Source: Lachnospiraceae bacterium UBA4348
Lineage (GTDB): Bacteria; Bacillota; Clostridia; Lachnospirales; Lachnospiraceae
Assembly (NCBI GenBank): GCA_002394165.1
Contig: DGTA01000059.1
Location: 1 to 18,105, forward strand
Direction: 5' to 3'
Length of the DNA: 18,105 bases
Shown here: positions 6,823-14,448 of the stretch, one piece after another
Layout: every line of letters begins with the position of its first letter
Position numbering within the stretch: position 1 is the stretch's first letter
The notes under the pieces: generated by a model
The model's input: only the letters and a program-made list of their open reading frames with translations
What the model was told of the DNA's origin: nothing
Database searches by the model: none
Made by a program: the position numbers and the translations under genes

Positions 6823-7146
6823 ATGTTCGGATATAATCAGGATGCGGTCCCGACTCCCTGTGAGCCGGGCGTGACCCGCAGGATCTTAACCTACAGTGAC
6901 AACCTGATGATGTGTGAGATCTCCTTTGAAAAGGGGGCACAGGGCAATTTCCATTCGCATGTGCACGAACAGATCACTTACATCGCGGAAGGAAGCTTCT
7001 CCTTTACGATCGGGGATGAGACGAAGACCGTGAACAAAGGCGACAGCGTCTATATGGCGTCCAATGTCCGCCACGGAGTGACCTGCCTCGAAGCGGGCAA
7101 GCTGGTCGATGTCTTTTCACCCAAGCGCCAGGATTTTCTGAAATAA
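6823..7146 (+). CDS. kdgF: Cupin KdgF, unsaturated uronate linearisation enzyme
   Basis: 107 residues, the length of known KdgF proteins. A single cupin barrel with metal ligands in HSHVHEQ (H44, H46, Q50) and H84. The C-terminal pattern DVFSPKRQDFL gives D96, F98 and R102, matching the spacing D-x-F-x3-R of the KdgF active-site residues. KdgF opens delta-4,5-unsaturated galacturonate or glucuronate, released from pectin, alginate or glycosaminoglycan fragments, to the linear 4-deoxy-5-hexosulose uronate, the substrate of KduI or DhuI. The operon carries the next two enzymes immediately upstream. GAGAGGT precedes the ATG. Small cupins are often left as hypothetical; here both motif and context point to KdgF. 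Confidence 0.87.
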   Translation: MFGYNQDAVPTPCEPGVTRRILTYSDNLMMCEISFEKGAQGNFHSHVHEQITYIAEGSFSFTIGDETKTVNKGDSVYMASNVRHGVTCLEAGKLVDVFSPKRQDFLK

Positions 7147-7180
7147 GGCGGAATTCTTTAATTAAGAAAGGAAATGAAAA

Positions 7181-8662
7181 ATGCCGAAGGTGATCCGGAT
7201 CAATGAAAAAGATAATGTGGCCGTGGCTCTTTCTCCGGTTCCGGCCGGAGAGACGGTCAGCGCGGGCTCCATCAGCGTCACTGCTCTCGAAGATATTCCC
7301 CAGGGCCATAAGATCGCCCTTTTTGATATCGCGGCGGGAGAGAACGTGATCAAATACGGGTTCCCGATCGGTCATGCCCTTTGTGAGGCAAAGGCCGGAA
7401 GCTGGATGCACACTCACAATGTAAAGACGAACCTGGAGGGGGAGATCGAGTACAGGTATGAGCCGGATGTTCCCGTCCTTGAAAAGGAAGCGCCGGCGCA
7501 GTTTTCCGGTTTTCTCAGGAAGGACGGAAGAGCGGCTATCCGCAACGAGATCTGGATCATCCCCACCGTCGGCTGCGTCAACGGGATCTGCCAGACGCTG
7601 GCCAGGGAAAACGCGGATCTTGCCGCCGGAAGCGTGGACGGGATCTATGCGTTCTCTCATCCCTTCGGATGCTCCCAGACGGGAGCGGACCACGCCCAGA
7701 CCAGGAAGCTTCTCGGAGCGCTGGTGAATCACCCGAACGCCGGAGCGGTGCTGGTGGTCAGCCTCGGCTGCGAAAACCTGACCCATGAGCAGTTCCTGGC
7801 AGAGCTCGGTGATTTTGATCCGGAGCGGGTCAGGTTCATGACCTGCCAGGAAGTCGGGGACGAGTTCGAGACGGGCAGGCAGCTGCTGAAGGAGTGCGCG
7901 GCTTTTGCCGGGCAGTTTGAGCGGCAGATGCTGCTGGCCGACAAGCTGGTGATCGGAATGAAGTGCGGCGGATCGGACGGCCTTTCCGGGATCACGGCCA
8001 ATCCGGCTGTCGGAGCCTTCAGCGATATGCTCTGCGCCCAGGGCGGAACGACCATTCTGACGGAGGTCCCGGAGATGTTCGGAGCCGAGGGAATGCTGAT
8101 GAACCGCTGCGTAAACGAGGAAGTGTTCGGCAAGGCCGAGCATATGCTCAACGGCTTCAAGCACTATTTCATCAGCCACAACGAGGTGGTCTACGACAAT
8201 CCCAGCCCCGGCAACAAGCAGGGAGGCATCACGACCCTGGAGGACAAGAGCTGCGGCTGCGTCCAGAAGGGCGGATCCGCTCCGATCATGGATGTGCTCG
8301 GGTACGCGGACCAGGTGAAGACGCCGGGCCTCAACATGCTCTACGGCCCGGGCAATGACCTGGTGTCGGCTACGGCGCTCACGGCGGCCGGCTGCCACAT
8401 GGTGCTTTTCACCACAGGAAGAGGAACCCCCTTCGGGGCCCCCGCGCCGACGGTAAAGATCGCCACCAATTCTGCTCTGTACAATAAGAAGACAGGGTGG
8501 ATGGATTTCAACGCCGGGACGATCGCCGAGGGCGAGCCCATCCCGGAGACCGCAAAGCGCCTTTTCGACCTGGTCCTGGAAGTGGCGGGCGGAAAGAAGA
8601 CCTGCAGCGAGAAGCACGGGTACCGTGAGATCTCCATCTTTAAGGACGGAGTCGTCCTTTAA
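7181..8662 (+). CDS. uxaA: Altronate dehydratase
   Basis: 493 residues, essentially the length of the E. coli enzyme. UxaA (EC 4.2.1.7) is an iron-dependent cytosolic dehydratase converting D-altronate to 2-keto-3-deoxy-D-gluconate. Seen: an N-terminal SAF domain (about 1-90) ending in AKAGSWMHTHNVKTNL, then the long C-terminal UxaA/GarD domain with FLRKDGRAAIRNEIWIIPTVGC, SHPFGCSQTG, MKCGGSDGLSGITANPA and KSCGCVQKGG, including several conserved cysteines. The start has AAAGGAAATG-type spacing, with GAAAGGAAA upstream of ATG 7181. It is the last gene of the operon; a hairpin terminator follows 27 bases after its stop. KDG kinase and KDPG aldolase, needed to finish the pathway, are not in the window. 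Confidence 0.95.
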   Translation: MPKVIRINEKDNVAVALSPVPAGETVSAGSISVTALEDIPQGHKIALFDIAAGENVIKYGFPIGHALCEAKAGSWMHTHNVKTNLEGEIEYRYEPDVPVLEKEAPAQFSGFLRKDGRAAIRNEIWIIPTVGCVNGICQTLARENADLAAGSVDGIYAFSHPFGCSQTGADHAQTRKLLGALVNHPNAGAVLVVSLGCENLTHEQFLAELGDFDPERVRFMTCQEVGDEFETGRQLLKECAAFAGQFERQMLLADKLVIGMKCGGSDGLSGITANPAVGAFSDMLCAQGGTTILTEVPEMFGAEGMLMNRCVNEEVFGKAEHMLNGFKHYFISHNEVVYDNPSPGNKQGGITTLEDKSCGCVQKGGSAPIMDVLGYADQVKTPGLNMLYGPGNDLVSATALTAAGCHMVLFTTGRGTPFGAPAPTVKIATNSALYNKKTGWMDFNAGTIAEGEPIPETAKRLFDLVLEVAGGKKTCSEKHGYREISIFKDGVVL

Positions 8663-8689
8663 GAGAATAACAGACAAATGGTGAGTCAG

Positions 8690-8725
8690 TGAGTCAGGGG
8701 ATGAATGTATCTCCTGACTCATTTT
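8690..8725 (+). terminator. Intrinsic terminator of the uronate operon
   Basis: TGAGTCAGGGGA (8690-8701) pairs with TCTCCTGACTCA (8710-8721) over 12 bp with one G-U wobble, loop of 8 bases, followed by TTTTATC. TGAGTCAG is also present just before the stem (8682-8689), so a tandem copy of the left arm could compete for pairing. Confidence 0.85.
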
Positions 8726-8742
8726 ATCTATGCGCGTGCCTG

Positions 8743-8751
8743 TGTTATAAT
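8743..8751 (+). promoter_or_regulatory. Extended -10 promoter for the sensor-SBP/two-component genes
   Basis: TGTTATAAT is a perfect TGnTATAAT extended -10 element about 50 bp before the ATG at 8800. The sequence 17 bases upstream (TTTATC) is a poor -35, as is common for extended -10 promoters. It lies just past the tail of the preceding terminator. The predicted transcript start is near 8758. Confidence 0.7.
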
Positions 8752-8799
8752 GATAAGGATTTCTGAAGATACGGACAGTTTTGGAGGAAGAAAAAGCAG

Positions 8800-9882
8800 A
8801 TGATGAAACGGTTTGCAGCAGGGACAGTCCTTCTGGCCATGCTGGCGGTATGGCCTGGGACGGCGGTTTTCGGGGGCGAGACAGTTGTTTTTGAAAACGT
8901 GGATGAGATCGCGGTCAATGAGGGACCGACCCTCACGGTGGGATATGTGAAGATCGGTGCCGAGTCCGACTGGAGGATGGCCTGCAACAAATCCCTGGCG
9001 GATACGTTCACGATCGATAACGGCTATTTTCTGCTCACGAGCGATGCGCAGCAGAAGCAGGACAGGCAGGTGAAGGCTGTGCGCGAATTCATCAGCCAGG
9101 AGGTGGATTATATCCTGCTCGATCCCATTACGGAGAGCGGGTGGGCCGCTTCCCTTGAGGAAGCCAGGGAAGCCGGTATTCCGGTGATCGTTTTTGACCG
9201 TGAGGTGGATGTGGACGATCCTGAAGCCTATACGGCATGGCTCGGATCAGACTTCTATACGGAGGGCGCCCGGGCGAGTGCCTGGCTGGAAGCCTATCTG
9301 GAGGAGTCCGGATATGAGGGGGAGGTCGGGATCGTCCATATACAGGGAACGACCGACTCGTCGGCCCAGATCGGGCGGACCCGCGGCCTGGACGAGGCGC
9401 TGGAGAAGCATCCGCAGTGGGAGCTGCTCGGACGAGCCGACGCCGATTTCACCACCGCGAAGGGCAAGGAAGTCATGGTGGAGATGCTCGAAGAATTCGG
9501 CGGCCGGATCAATGTGGTCTACTGCGAGAATGACAACGAGGCCTACGGAGCGATCGAAGCGATCGAGGAGGCCGGTTTCAGCGCCGGAACAGATCTGGAA
9601 AAGGGCGATATCCTGGTGCTTTCCTTCGATGCCGCCAATAACGGCCTGATGCTCACGATGGAAAAGAAGATCGCTGTCAACACAGAATGCGCGCCCTGCT
9701 ACGGCCCGCTGCTGACGCAGATGATCATGGCACTGGAGCGGGGAGAGGAGCTGCCAAAACGGCAGTATGTCTATGAGCAGCAGTTCTCTGCCCTGGGAAA
9801 GCCGGATTCGGTGACAGTGTCCGGCCGGACATGGCCCGTTGCGCCGGTGTCGGAGGAACTGATCAGCGCAAGACCTTATTGA
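8800..9882 (+). CDS. YtfQ-like periplasmic-type sugar-binding protein, probable co-sensor of the adjacent kinase
   Basis: 360 residues. A signal peptide is clear (MMKR, hydrophobic to about residue 20, then PGTAVFGGE), with no lipobox cysteine. The mature part is a type I sugar-binding protein with the YtfQ-like landmarks GYVKIGAESDWR, VDYILLDPI, GIPVIVFDR, SSAQIGR and ENDNEAYGA. It is a paralog of the binding protein at 13279-14286, sharing these motifs, so the two probably bind similar sugars. It heads the transcript of the response regulator and kinase, not the transporter, and its codon use is ordinary (CGT for 1 of 15 arginines). By analogy with the XylFII-LytS xylose system of Clostridium, I infer that the sugar-loaded protein contacts the kinase ectodomain. 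GGAGGAAG at 8783 supports ATG 8800 over ATG 8803. A plain transport role remains possible. Confidence 0.85.
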   Translation: MMKRFAAGTVLLAMLAVWPGTAVFGGETVVFENVDEIAVNEGPTLTVGYVKIGAESDWRMACNKSLADTFTIDNGYFLLTSDAQQKQDRQVKAVREFISQEVDYILLDPITESGWAASLEEAREAGIPVIVFDREVDVDDPEAYTAWLGSDFYTEGARASAWLEAYLEESGYEGEVGIVHIQGTTDSSAQIGRTRGLDEALEKHPQWELLGRADADFTTAKGKEVMVEMLEEFGGRINVVYCENDNEAYGAIEAIEEAGFSAGTDLEKGDILVLSFDAANNGLMLTMEKKIAVNTECAPCYGPLLTQMIMALERGEELPKRQYVYEQQFSALGKPDSVTVSGRTWPVAPVSEELISARPY

Positions 9883-9930
9883 GCAAAAGTCATTTCAGAA
9901 GATCATTATATATAAGGAAGATGGACAGTC

Positions 9931-11571
9931 ATGGTCAAATTATTTCTGGCGGAGGATGAGATCGCCATGCGCGAAGGCATCAAACGCCATATCAACTGGG
10001 CGGAGGAAGGAATTGAATTCTGCGGGGAAGCCAGCGACGGGGAGCTTGCATGGCCGCTGATCAGGGAAAAAAGGCCGGATATCGTGATCACCGATATCAA
10101 GATGCCGTTCATGGACGGACTTCAGCTTTCGGCCCTGATCAGGAAGGAACTGCCCTCCACGAAGATCGTGATCCTCTCCGGGTACAGTGAGTTCGAATAT
10201 GCCCAGGAAGCCTTACGGCTCGGGGTGGCGGAGTACCTGCTCAAACCGATCCGGCCCAAAACGCTGCGGGACGTGATACGCAGGCTGGCGGATTCGATCG
10301 AGGAAGAAAAACGCCGGAAGGAAGACCGGATAGACTGGATGCAGGAGGAGGCCAGGGAAAAGCGGGTCCATGACCACCGCAAGCTTTTCCGGGCTCTCAT
10401 CTCGGAGGACCTTTCTTCGGGAAAGATACTTTCCATGGCGGAAGGGATGAATCTCGATCTCTCCGCACCGATGTACCAGATCATGCTGGTCTACGTTTTT
10501 TACAAGTCGGATTACCGGAACCAGGGCCTGGTGGAAGGGCTGCTGATGACGATCACGGACTGCTTCGAAAAATGTTTCCTGTTTGAACACAGCGTGGACA
10601 GCGAGGTGATCCTTATCACCGGAAAGACGGCCCAGGACCTGGAGCAGAAGGCGGACCAGATCAGGGAGAGAGTGACGCTCTCCATCCGGTCGCTGGATGA
10701 CCTTCATTATTTTATCAGCCTGGGAAATCCGGTCACACACCTGAGCGAGATCAACAAGGCTTACCATGAGGCGTACCGGACAGCCTCCCACCGCTTTTTC
10801 CTGCCGCCTGACCAGGTGGTGAGAGCGGACGAGAGCATCGGTAAGCTGATGCTTGAGAATAAATCAAACCCGATCAACACGGACACGGCCCTCCAGAACG
10901 GGAACCTTCGGGGGATCTGGGACAATTTCCTGCGCACGGGCACCTTGGATGAGGCGGAGGATTTCGTGGAGGATGTCTTCGACTCGGTGGGGGAGGACAA
11001 CGTCCAGTCACTGCTGTTTTTGAGCTATATGACCATGGATTGCTACTTTTCCATGGCCAGATTCGTGAAGGAGATCAGCAGGAGCCCGGATGAGATCAGC
11101 AATGCCATGGGCGACATCAACGCCGTGATGGGATCGATGAAATCGGCGGAGGATGCGCGCAGATACCTGACAGGGTCCCTTAAAGAAGTGATCCGCCTCA
11201 GGGACGGCTCCGCTTCCAGGCGCAACAACCAGATCCTGCGCAGCGCGCTCGATTACATCGATGAGAATTACACGGACGGAGAGATGTCCCTCAACAGTGT
11301 GGCGTCGGCGGCGGGACTGAGTCCCAATCGTTTCTCGACCCTTTTCTCCCATGAGATGGGGATGACGTTCATTGAATACCTGATCAGCAAGCGCATGGCC
11401 AGAGCGTGCGAGCTTCTGATGACGACGGACCTGAGAAGCTTCGAGGTCGCCTATCAGTCCGGATACAACGATCCTCATTATTTCAGTTCCACATTCAAGA
11501 AGATTCACGGTATGTCTCCGAAGGAGTACCGAAGAAGGGGCAGGGACCATGCAGACGGAGGAGAAAGCTAA
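9931..11571 (+). CDS. YesN-type response regulator with AraC DNA-binding domain
   Basis: 546 residues. The N-terminal receiver domain (about 1-120) has the acidic pair E8/D9, phosphoacceptor D55 in DIVITDIKMPFMDG, S83 and K105 in EYLLKPI. A middle region of about 300 residues of the YesN kind follows. The C-terminal AraC/XylS HTH (about 433-540) reads SLNSVASAAGLSPNRFSTLF and ends FSSTFKKIHGMSPKEYRR, the family signature. AAGGAAG lies upstream of the ATG. The gene follows the sensor SBP by 48 bases and overlaps the kinase gene by 23 bases, which implies translational coupling. The likely target is the promoter of the second binding protein and importer, since that is the next transcription unit. 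The overall call is secure; the target and signal are inferred. Confidence 0.94.
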   Translation: MVKLFLAEDEIAMREGIKRHINWAEEGIEFCGEASDGELAWPLIREKRPDIVITDIKMPFMDGLQLSALIRKELPSTKIVILSGYSEFEYAQEALRLGVAEYLLKPIRPKTLRDVIRRLADSIEEEKRRKEDRIDWMQEEAREKRVHDHRKLFRALISEDLSSGKILSMAEGMNLDLSAPMYQIMLVYVFYKSDYRNQGLVEGLLMTITDCFEKCFLFEHSVDSEVILITGKTAQDLEQKADQIRERVTLSIRSLDDLHYFISLGNPVTHLSEINKAYHEAYRTASHRFFLPPDQVVRADESIGKLMLENKSNPINTDTALQNGNLRGIWDNFLRTGTLDEAEDFVEDVFDSVGEDNVQSLLFLSYMTMDCYFSMARFVKEISRSPDEISNAMGDINAVMGSMKSAEDARRYLTGSLKEVIRLRDGSASRRNNQILRSALDYIDENYTDGEMSLNSVASAAGLSPNRFSTLFSHEMGMTFIEYLISKRMARACELLMTTDLRSFEVAYQSGYNDPHYFSSTFKKIHGMSPKEYRRRGRDHADGGES

Positions 11572-13063
11572 GGGAAAGGGACAGCCTCTGCAGACGGTTC
11601 TCGGGGCTTTCGCGGCGCTGCTGATCATCCCCTTCATCGCGCTGGCTGTCTATCTTCTATATAACATCAACCAGATCGGCAATTCCTATAATACGATCGT
11701 TTCCAATATCACCCAGGTAAACGAGTTCAACATCGTGTTCAGGGAAAACATGGACGCGGTCATGTACCTGATGGTGGCCCACTCTCTCAGCAAGGAAGAG
11801 GTGGCGGAAGAACCGGATATGACCAATCCGGACAAGCTGATCGCCGAGGCGGAGCAGGCCTTTGAAAACGTCCGCTCCACAACGGTCTCCAAGGATGCGC
11901 TCCAGAGAGCGGAGGCGGCTGTCAAGCTGTTCCATTCCCTGCAGAAATGCGTGGATGAGATCAGCTCCACAGTCAAACAGACCGGTCACTATGAAGAAAA
12001 CATGGAGAGACTGGACCTGGATATCCGAGTGCTGACGGAAATGATCCAGGAGAGGATATCGGAGTACATCTATCACGAATCGGTCAGCATGGAGAACATC
12101 CGGCAGGAGATGGACCGGCGCCGGAGCCGGCTGATCAGGTTCTGTGCCGGGGCAGCCCTGCTGCTCGGCCTGTTCACCGCCCTGTTTTCCACCCGCGTGG
12201 CCTACAGCATCACCGCTCCGATCCACAGTCTGGTAAAGACGGCGGAGCAGATCGGACGGGGTAATTTCTCGGTGCGGGCCAGGGAACAGGGAAGCCCGGA
12301 GATCCGGTCCTTAAGCCGCAGCTTCAATACCATGGCGGGAGAGCTCGACGATCTGGTGGAGCGGAACAGGCAGGAGCAGATCAATCTGAGGAATCTTGAG
12401 CTGAAGCTCCTCCAGGCCCAGATCGACCCGCATTTCCTTTATAATACGCTGGACAATATCGTATGGCTGGCGGAGGATGACCGGAAGGAGGATGTGGAGG
12501 GGATCGCCGAAGCACTGTCCACCTTTTTCCGGACATCACTCTCGGGAGGACGGGACATTATCCGGATCGGCGAGGAAGAGCGGCATATACGCTCTTATCT
12601 GGAGATCCAGCAGTTCCGGTACCGGGATATGCTGACCTATGAGATCGACATCGCTCCCGAATGCCGGGACTATATGATCCTGAAGATGACCCTGCAGCCG
12701 ATCGTGGAAAACGCCCTCTATCACGGCATCAAGAACAAACGCGGAGGGGGTACGATCACGATCCGGATCCGTCCGGAGGGAAAGCGGATCCTTATCGTGA
12801 TCAGCGATACGGGGATCGGCATGACCAGTGAGCAGCTCACCGCCCTGGTGAGAATGATCGACGGAAAAGGCCCGTCTTCGACGGATAATTCCCACTTCGG
12901 GCTCTCGAACGTGGCGGAGCGCCTGCGGCTGAATTACGGAGAGAGCGCAGGCATGTCCTTTAAGAGCGTTTACGGAGAGGGGACCAGCGTGGAACTGTCT
13001 ATCCCGAAGATCACCGAGGAGACGGCCGCAGAGGAAACTGCCCCGGAAATTACACGTGAATGA
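11549..13063 (+). CDS. LytS/YesM-type sensor histidine kinase
   Basis: 504 residues, inner-membrane sensor. TM1 at about 17-38, an extracytoplasmic segment of about 158 residues (39-196), TM2 at about 197-219, a HAMP domain to about 272, then the His_kinase/HATPase module: phosphoacceptor H295 in LLQAQIDPHFLYNTLDN, N388 in QPIVENALYHG, and D420/G422/G424 in ISDTGIGM. The ectodomain looks entirely helical and charged and is shorter than the double-Cache sensor domain of many YesM kinases. That suggests it senses through a protein partner, most simply the binding protein encoded first in the same cluster. The start overlaps the response regulator gene by 23 bases. A weak AT-rich hairpin follows the stop. 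The alternative, direct sensing of cell-envelope state, is less consistent with the neighbours. Confidence 0.93.
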   Translation: MQTEEKAKGKGQPLQTVLGAFAALLIIPFIALAVYLLYNINQIGNSYNTIVSNITQVNEFNIVFRENMDAVMYLMVAHSLSKEEVAEEPDMTNPDKLIAEAEQAFENVRSTTVSKDALQRAEAAVKLFHSLQKCVDEISSTVKQTGHYEENMERLDLDIRVLTEMIQERISEYIYHESVSMENIRQEMDRRRSRLIRFCAGAALLLGLFTALFSTRVAYSITAPIHSLVKTAEQIGRGNFSVRAREQGSPEIRSLSRSFNTMAGELDDLVERNRQEQINLRNLELKLLQAQIDPHFLYNTLDNIVWLAEDDRKEDVEGIAEALSTFFRTSLSGGRDIIRIGEEERHIRSYLEIQQFRYRDMLTYEIDIAPECRDYMILKMTLQPIVENALYHGIKNKRGGGTITIRIRPEGKRILIVISDTGIGMTSEQLTALVRMIDGKGPSSTDNSHFGLSNVAERLRLNYGESAGMSFKSVYGEGTSVELSIPKITEETAAEETAPEITRE

Positions 13064-13084
13064 CAGGCAATTCCATAAAAAGAG

Positions 13085-13135
13085 AAAAAAATGAACAAAA
13101 CGGGAAAAAATTCTCATTTTGTTCTTTTTTATTTT
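13085..13135 (+). terminator. Probable AT-rich intrinsic terminator after the kinase gene
   Basis: GAACAAAA (13093-13100) and TTTTGTTC (13117-13124) pair perfectly; after one T-T mismatch, flanking A and T runs extend the stem by five A-T pairs. The right arm runs into TTTTTTATTTT. The stem is low in GC, so termination may be partial and some read-through into the importer genes is possible. Confidence 0.55.
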
Positions 13136-13136
13136 G

Positions 13137-13168
13137 CCCGGAAAGAGAAAAATCCCCCCGATTCCGGG
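13137..13168. repeat. Inverted repeat upstream of the transport SBP, candidate regulator site
   Basis: CCCGGAA (13137-13143) and TTCCGGG (13162-13168) are a perfect 7-bp inverted repeat with an 18-base spacer, about 110-140 bp before the ATG of the second binding protein and just upstream of a candidate promoter. No T-run follows. The position suits an AraC-type activator, although such regulators usually prefer direct repeats. Confidence 0.35.
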
Positions 13169-13179
13169 AAGGATCTTCA

Positions 13180-13208
13180 TGGAAAAACAATCGGCCGGAG
13201 CATATACT
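13180..13208 (+). promoter_or_regulatory. Candidate promoter for the transport SBP and importer
   Basis: TATACT (13203-13208) is a good -10. Seventeen bases upstream is TGGAAA (13180-13185), a poor -35 matching consensus at 4 of 6 positions, as expected for an activator-dependent promoter. The leader would be about 65 nt and ends in AAAGGAGGAAA just before the ATG. Confidence 0.45.
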
Positions 13209-13278
13209 TACCATCAGAAACATTTGGATGAGCTGCCCATGAGGCAGAGACCAACACTCATTTTCAAAGGAGGAAACT

Positions 13279-14286
13279 ATGAATAAGAAAGTTCTCGCAA
13301 CTGTTATCGCCGGCGCAGCAGCCGTCATGATGACATCAGCTGTTATGGCTGAAGAACCGATCAAGATCGGCTTCGCACAGGTAGGACATGAGTCTGACTG
13401 GCGTACCGCTTCCACAAAGTCCTGCCAGGACGTTTTCTCTGCAGAGAACGGCTATGACCTGAGCTTTGTTGACTGCGACAACGACGAAGCAGCTCAGAAA
13501 GAAGCTGTTCGTTCCTTCATCGAGCAGGATGTTGACTACATCATCATCGACCCGATCATCGCTACCGGATGGGACACCGTCCTGACAGAGTGCGACGAAG
13601 CTGGTATCCCCGTAATCGTTATTGACCGTACAATCGATGACTCCGACAAATATGCCGCTTGGGTAGGCTCCAACTTCAAGACAGAAGGCCTTGCAGCCGG
13701 CGAATGGCTGAATGCTTATGCAACAGCTCAGGGCATCGAAGAGATCAACGCTCTGGTCATCTCCGGTTCCACAGGTTCCTCCGCTCAGATCGGCCGTTCC
13801 GACGGTTTCAACGAAGTTGCTGAGAAATATGGCTGGAACGTGATCGACGAGCAGACCGGTGACTTCACCGAGGCTGGCGGCCAGGAAGTTATGGAGAACT
13901 ACTGCAAATCTTATGAAGGCCAGTTCAACGTAGTTGTCTGCCAGAACGATAACGAAGCATTCGGCGCTATGACCGCTATGGACAATGCCGGTGTTACCTA
14001 TGGCCCGGGCAACGATGTTATCCTTATCTCCTTCGATGCCTGCACCGCAGGTCTGGAAGATGTCAAAGCCGGCAAGATCACTGCTGACTTCGAGTGCAAC
14101 CCGCTTGCAGCTCCGTTCGTTGAGGAAGTTATCCAGAAGCTGGCAGCCGGCGAAGAAGTTGAGAAGGAAGTCTACATGGTAGAGCACTGGTATGCTCTTG
14201 AAGATGCTATCGTAGAATTCGAGGTCGACGGCGAAGCTCAGGAAATGACCGTTGTTACCGACGAAGTCATCGAGGCTCAGTATTAA
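13279..14286 (+). CDS. ytfQ: YtfQ-like sugar-binding protein of the ABC importer
   Basis: 335 residues. The signal peptide has MNKK, a hydrophobic core, and a clear signal-peptidase-I site after SAVMA (A24/E25); there is no lipobox cysteine. The mature protein carries GFAQVGHESDWR, VDYIIIDPI, GIPVIVIDR, GSTGSSAQIGR and CQNDNEAFGA, the pattern of the E. coli galactofuranose receptor YtfQ. It is a paralog of the protein at 8800-9882. The gene has a near-perfect AAAGGAGG site and codon use unlike its neighbours: all four arginines are CGT, and GCT, GTT and TCC are frequent, the mark of a very highly expressed protein. A hairpin after the gene may keep the downstream ATPase and permeases at lower level. 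It delivers sugar to the importer encoded next. The ligand, galactofuranose or a related furanose or uronate, is inferred only from family. Confidence 0.88.
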   Translation: MNKKVLATVIAGAAAVMMTSAVMAEEPIKIGFAQVGHESDWRTASTKSCQDVFSAENGYDLSFVDCDNDEAAQKEAVRSFIEQDVDYIIIDPIIATGWDTVLTECDEAGIPVIVIDRTIDDSDKYAAWVGSNFKTEGLAAGEWLNAYATAQGIEEINALVISGSTGSSAQIGRSDGFNEVAEKYGWNVIDEQTGDFTEAGGQEVMENYCKSYEGQFNVVVCQNDNEAFGAMTAMDNAGVTYGPGNDVILISFDACTAGLEDVKAGKITADFECNPLAAPFVEEVIQKLAAGEEVEKEVYMVEHWYALEDAIVEFEVDGEAQEMTVVTDEVIEAQY

Positions 14287-14351
14287 TTCATCGCCCTGCG
14301 GGAGTTGAATATCATCAAAGCATCTAAAAGGAAAAACGTTTGAATTCCTTA

Positions 14352-14387
14352 GGAGGTCCCATCCTTTCCGGGGCCTCCGTTTTCTCT
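14352..14387 (+). terminator. Terminator/attenuator hairpin between the SBP and the ABC ATPase gene
   Basis: GGAGGTCCC (14352-14360) pairs with GGGGCCTCC (14370-14378), nine pairs with one U-G wobble and a 9-base loop, followed by GTTTTCTCT. It lies in the 162-base gap before the ATPase gene. No separate strong promoter is obvious after it, so partial termination, giving an excess of SBP mRNA, is the likely effect. Confidence 0.75.
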
Positions 14388-14448
14388 TGATTAAAGAAAA
14401 CTGCCGAGAGGCAGCAGCAGGCATGTTGATTGGCAGAAAGGAGAACCT

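Noticed and set aside
8682..8697. Tandem TGAGTCAG copies as a regulatory operator.
   Set aside because: The second copy is fully explained as the left arm of the terminator stem, and one additional adjacent copy is not enough to call a binding site.
7004..8722. A 572-residue open frame on the minus strand across kdgF and uxaA.
   Set aside because: It is antisense to two recognisable genes and crosses the operon terminator; its translation is low-complexity and His/Arg-rich without motifs.
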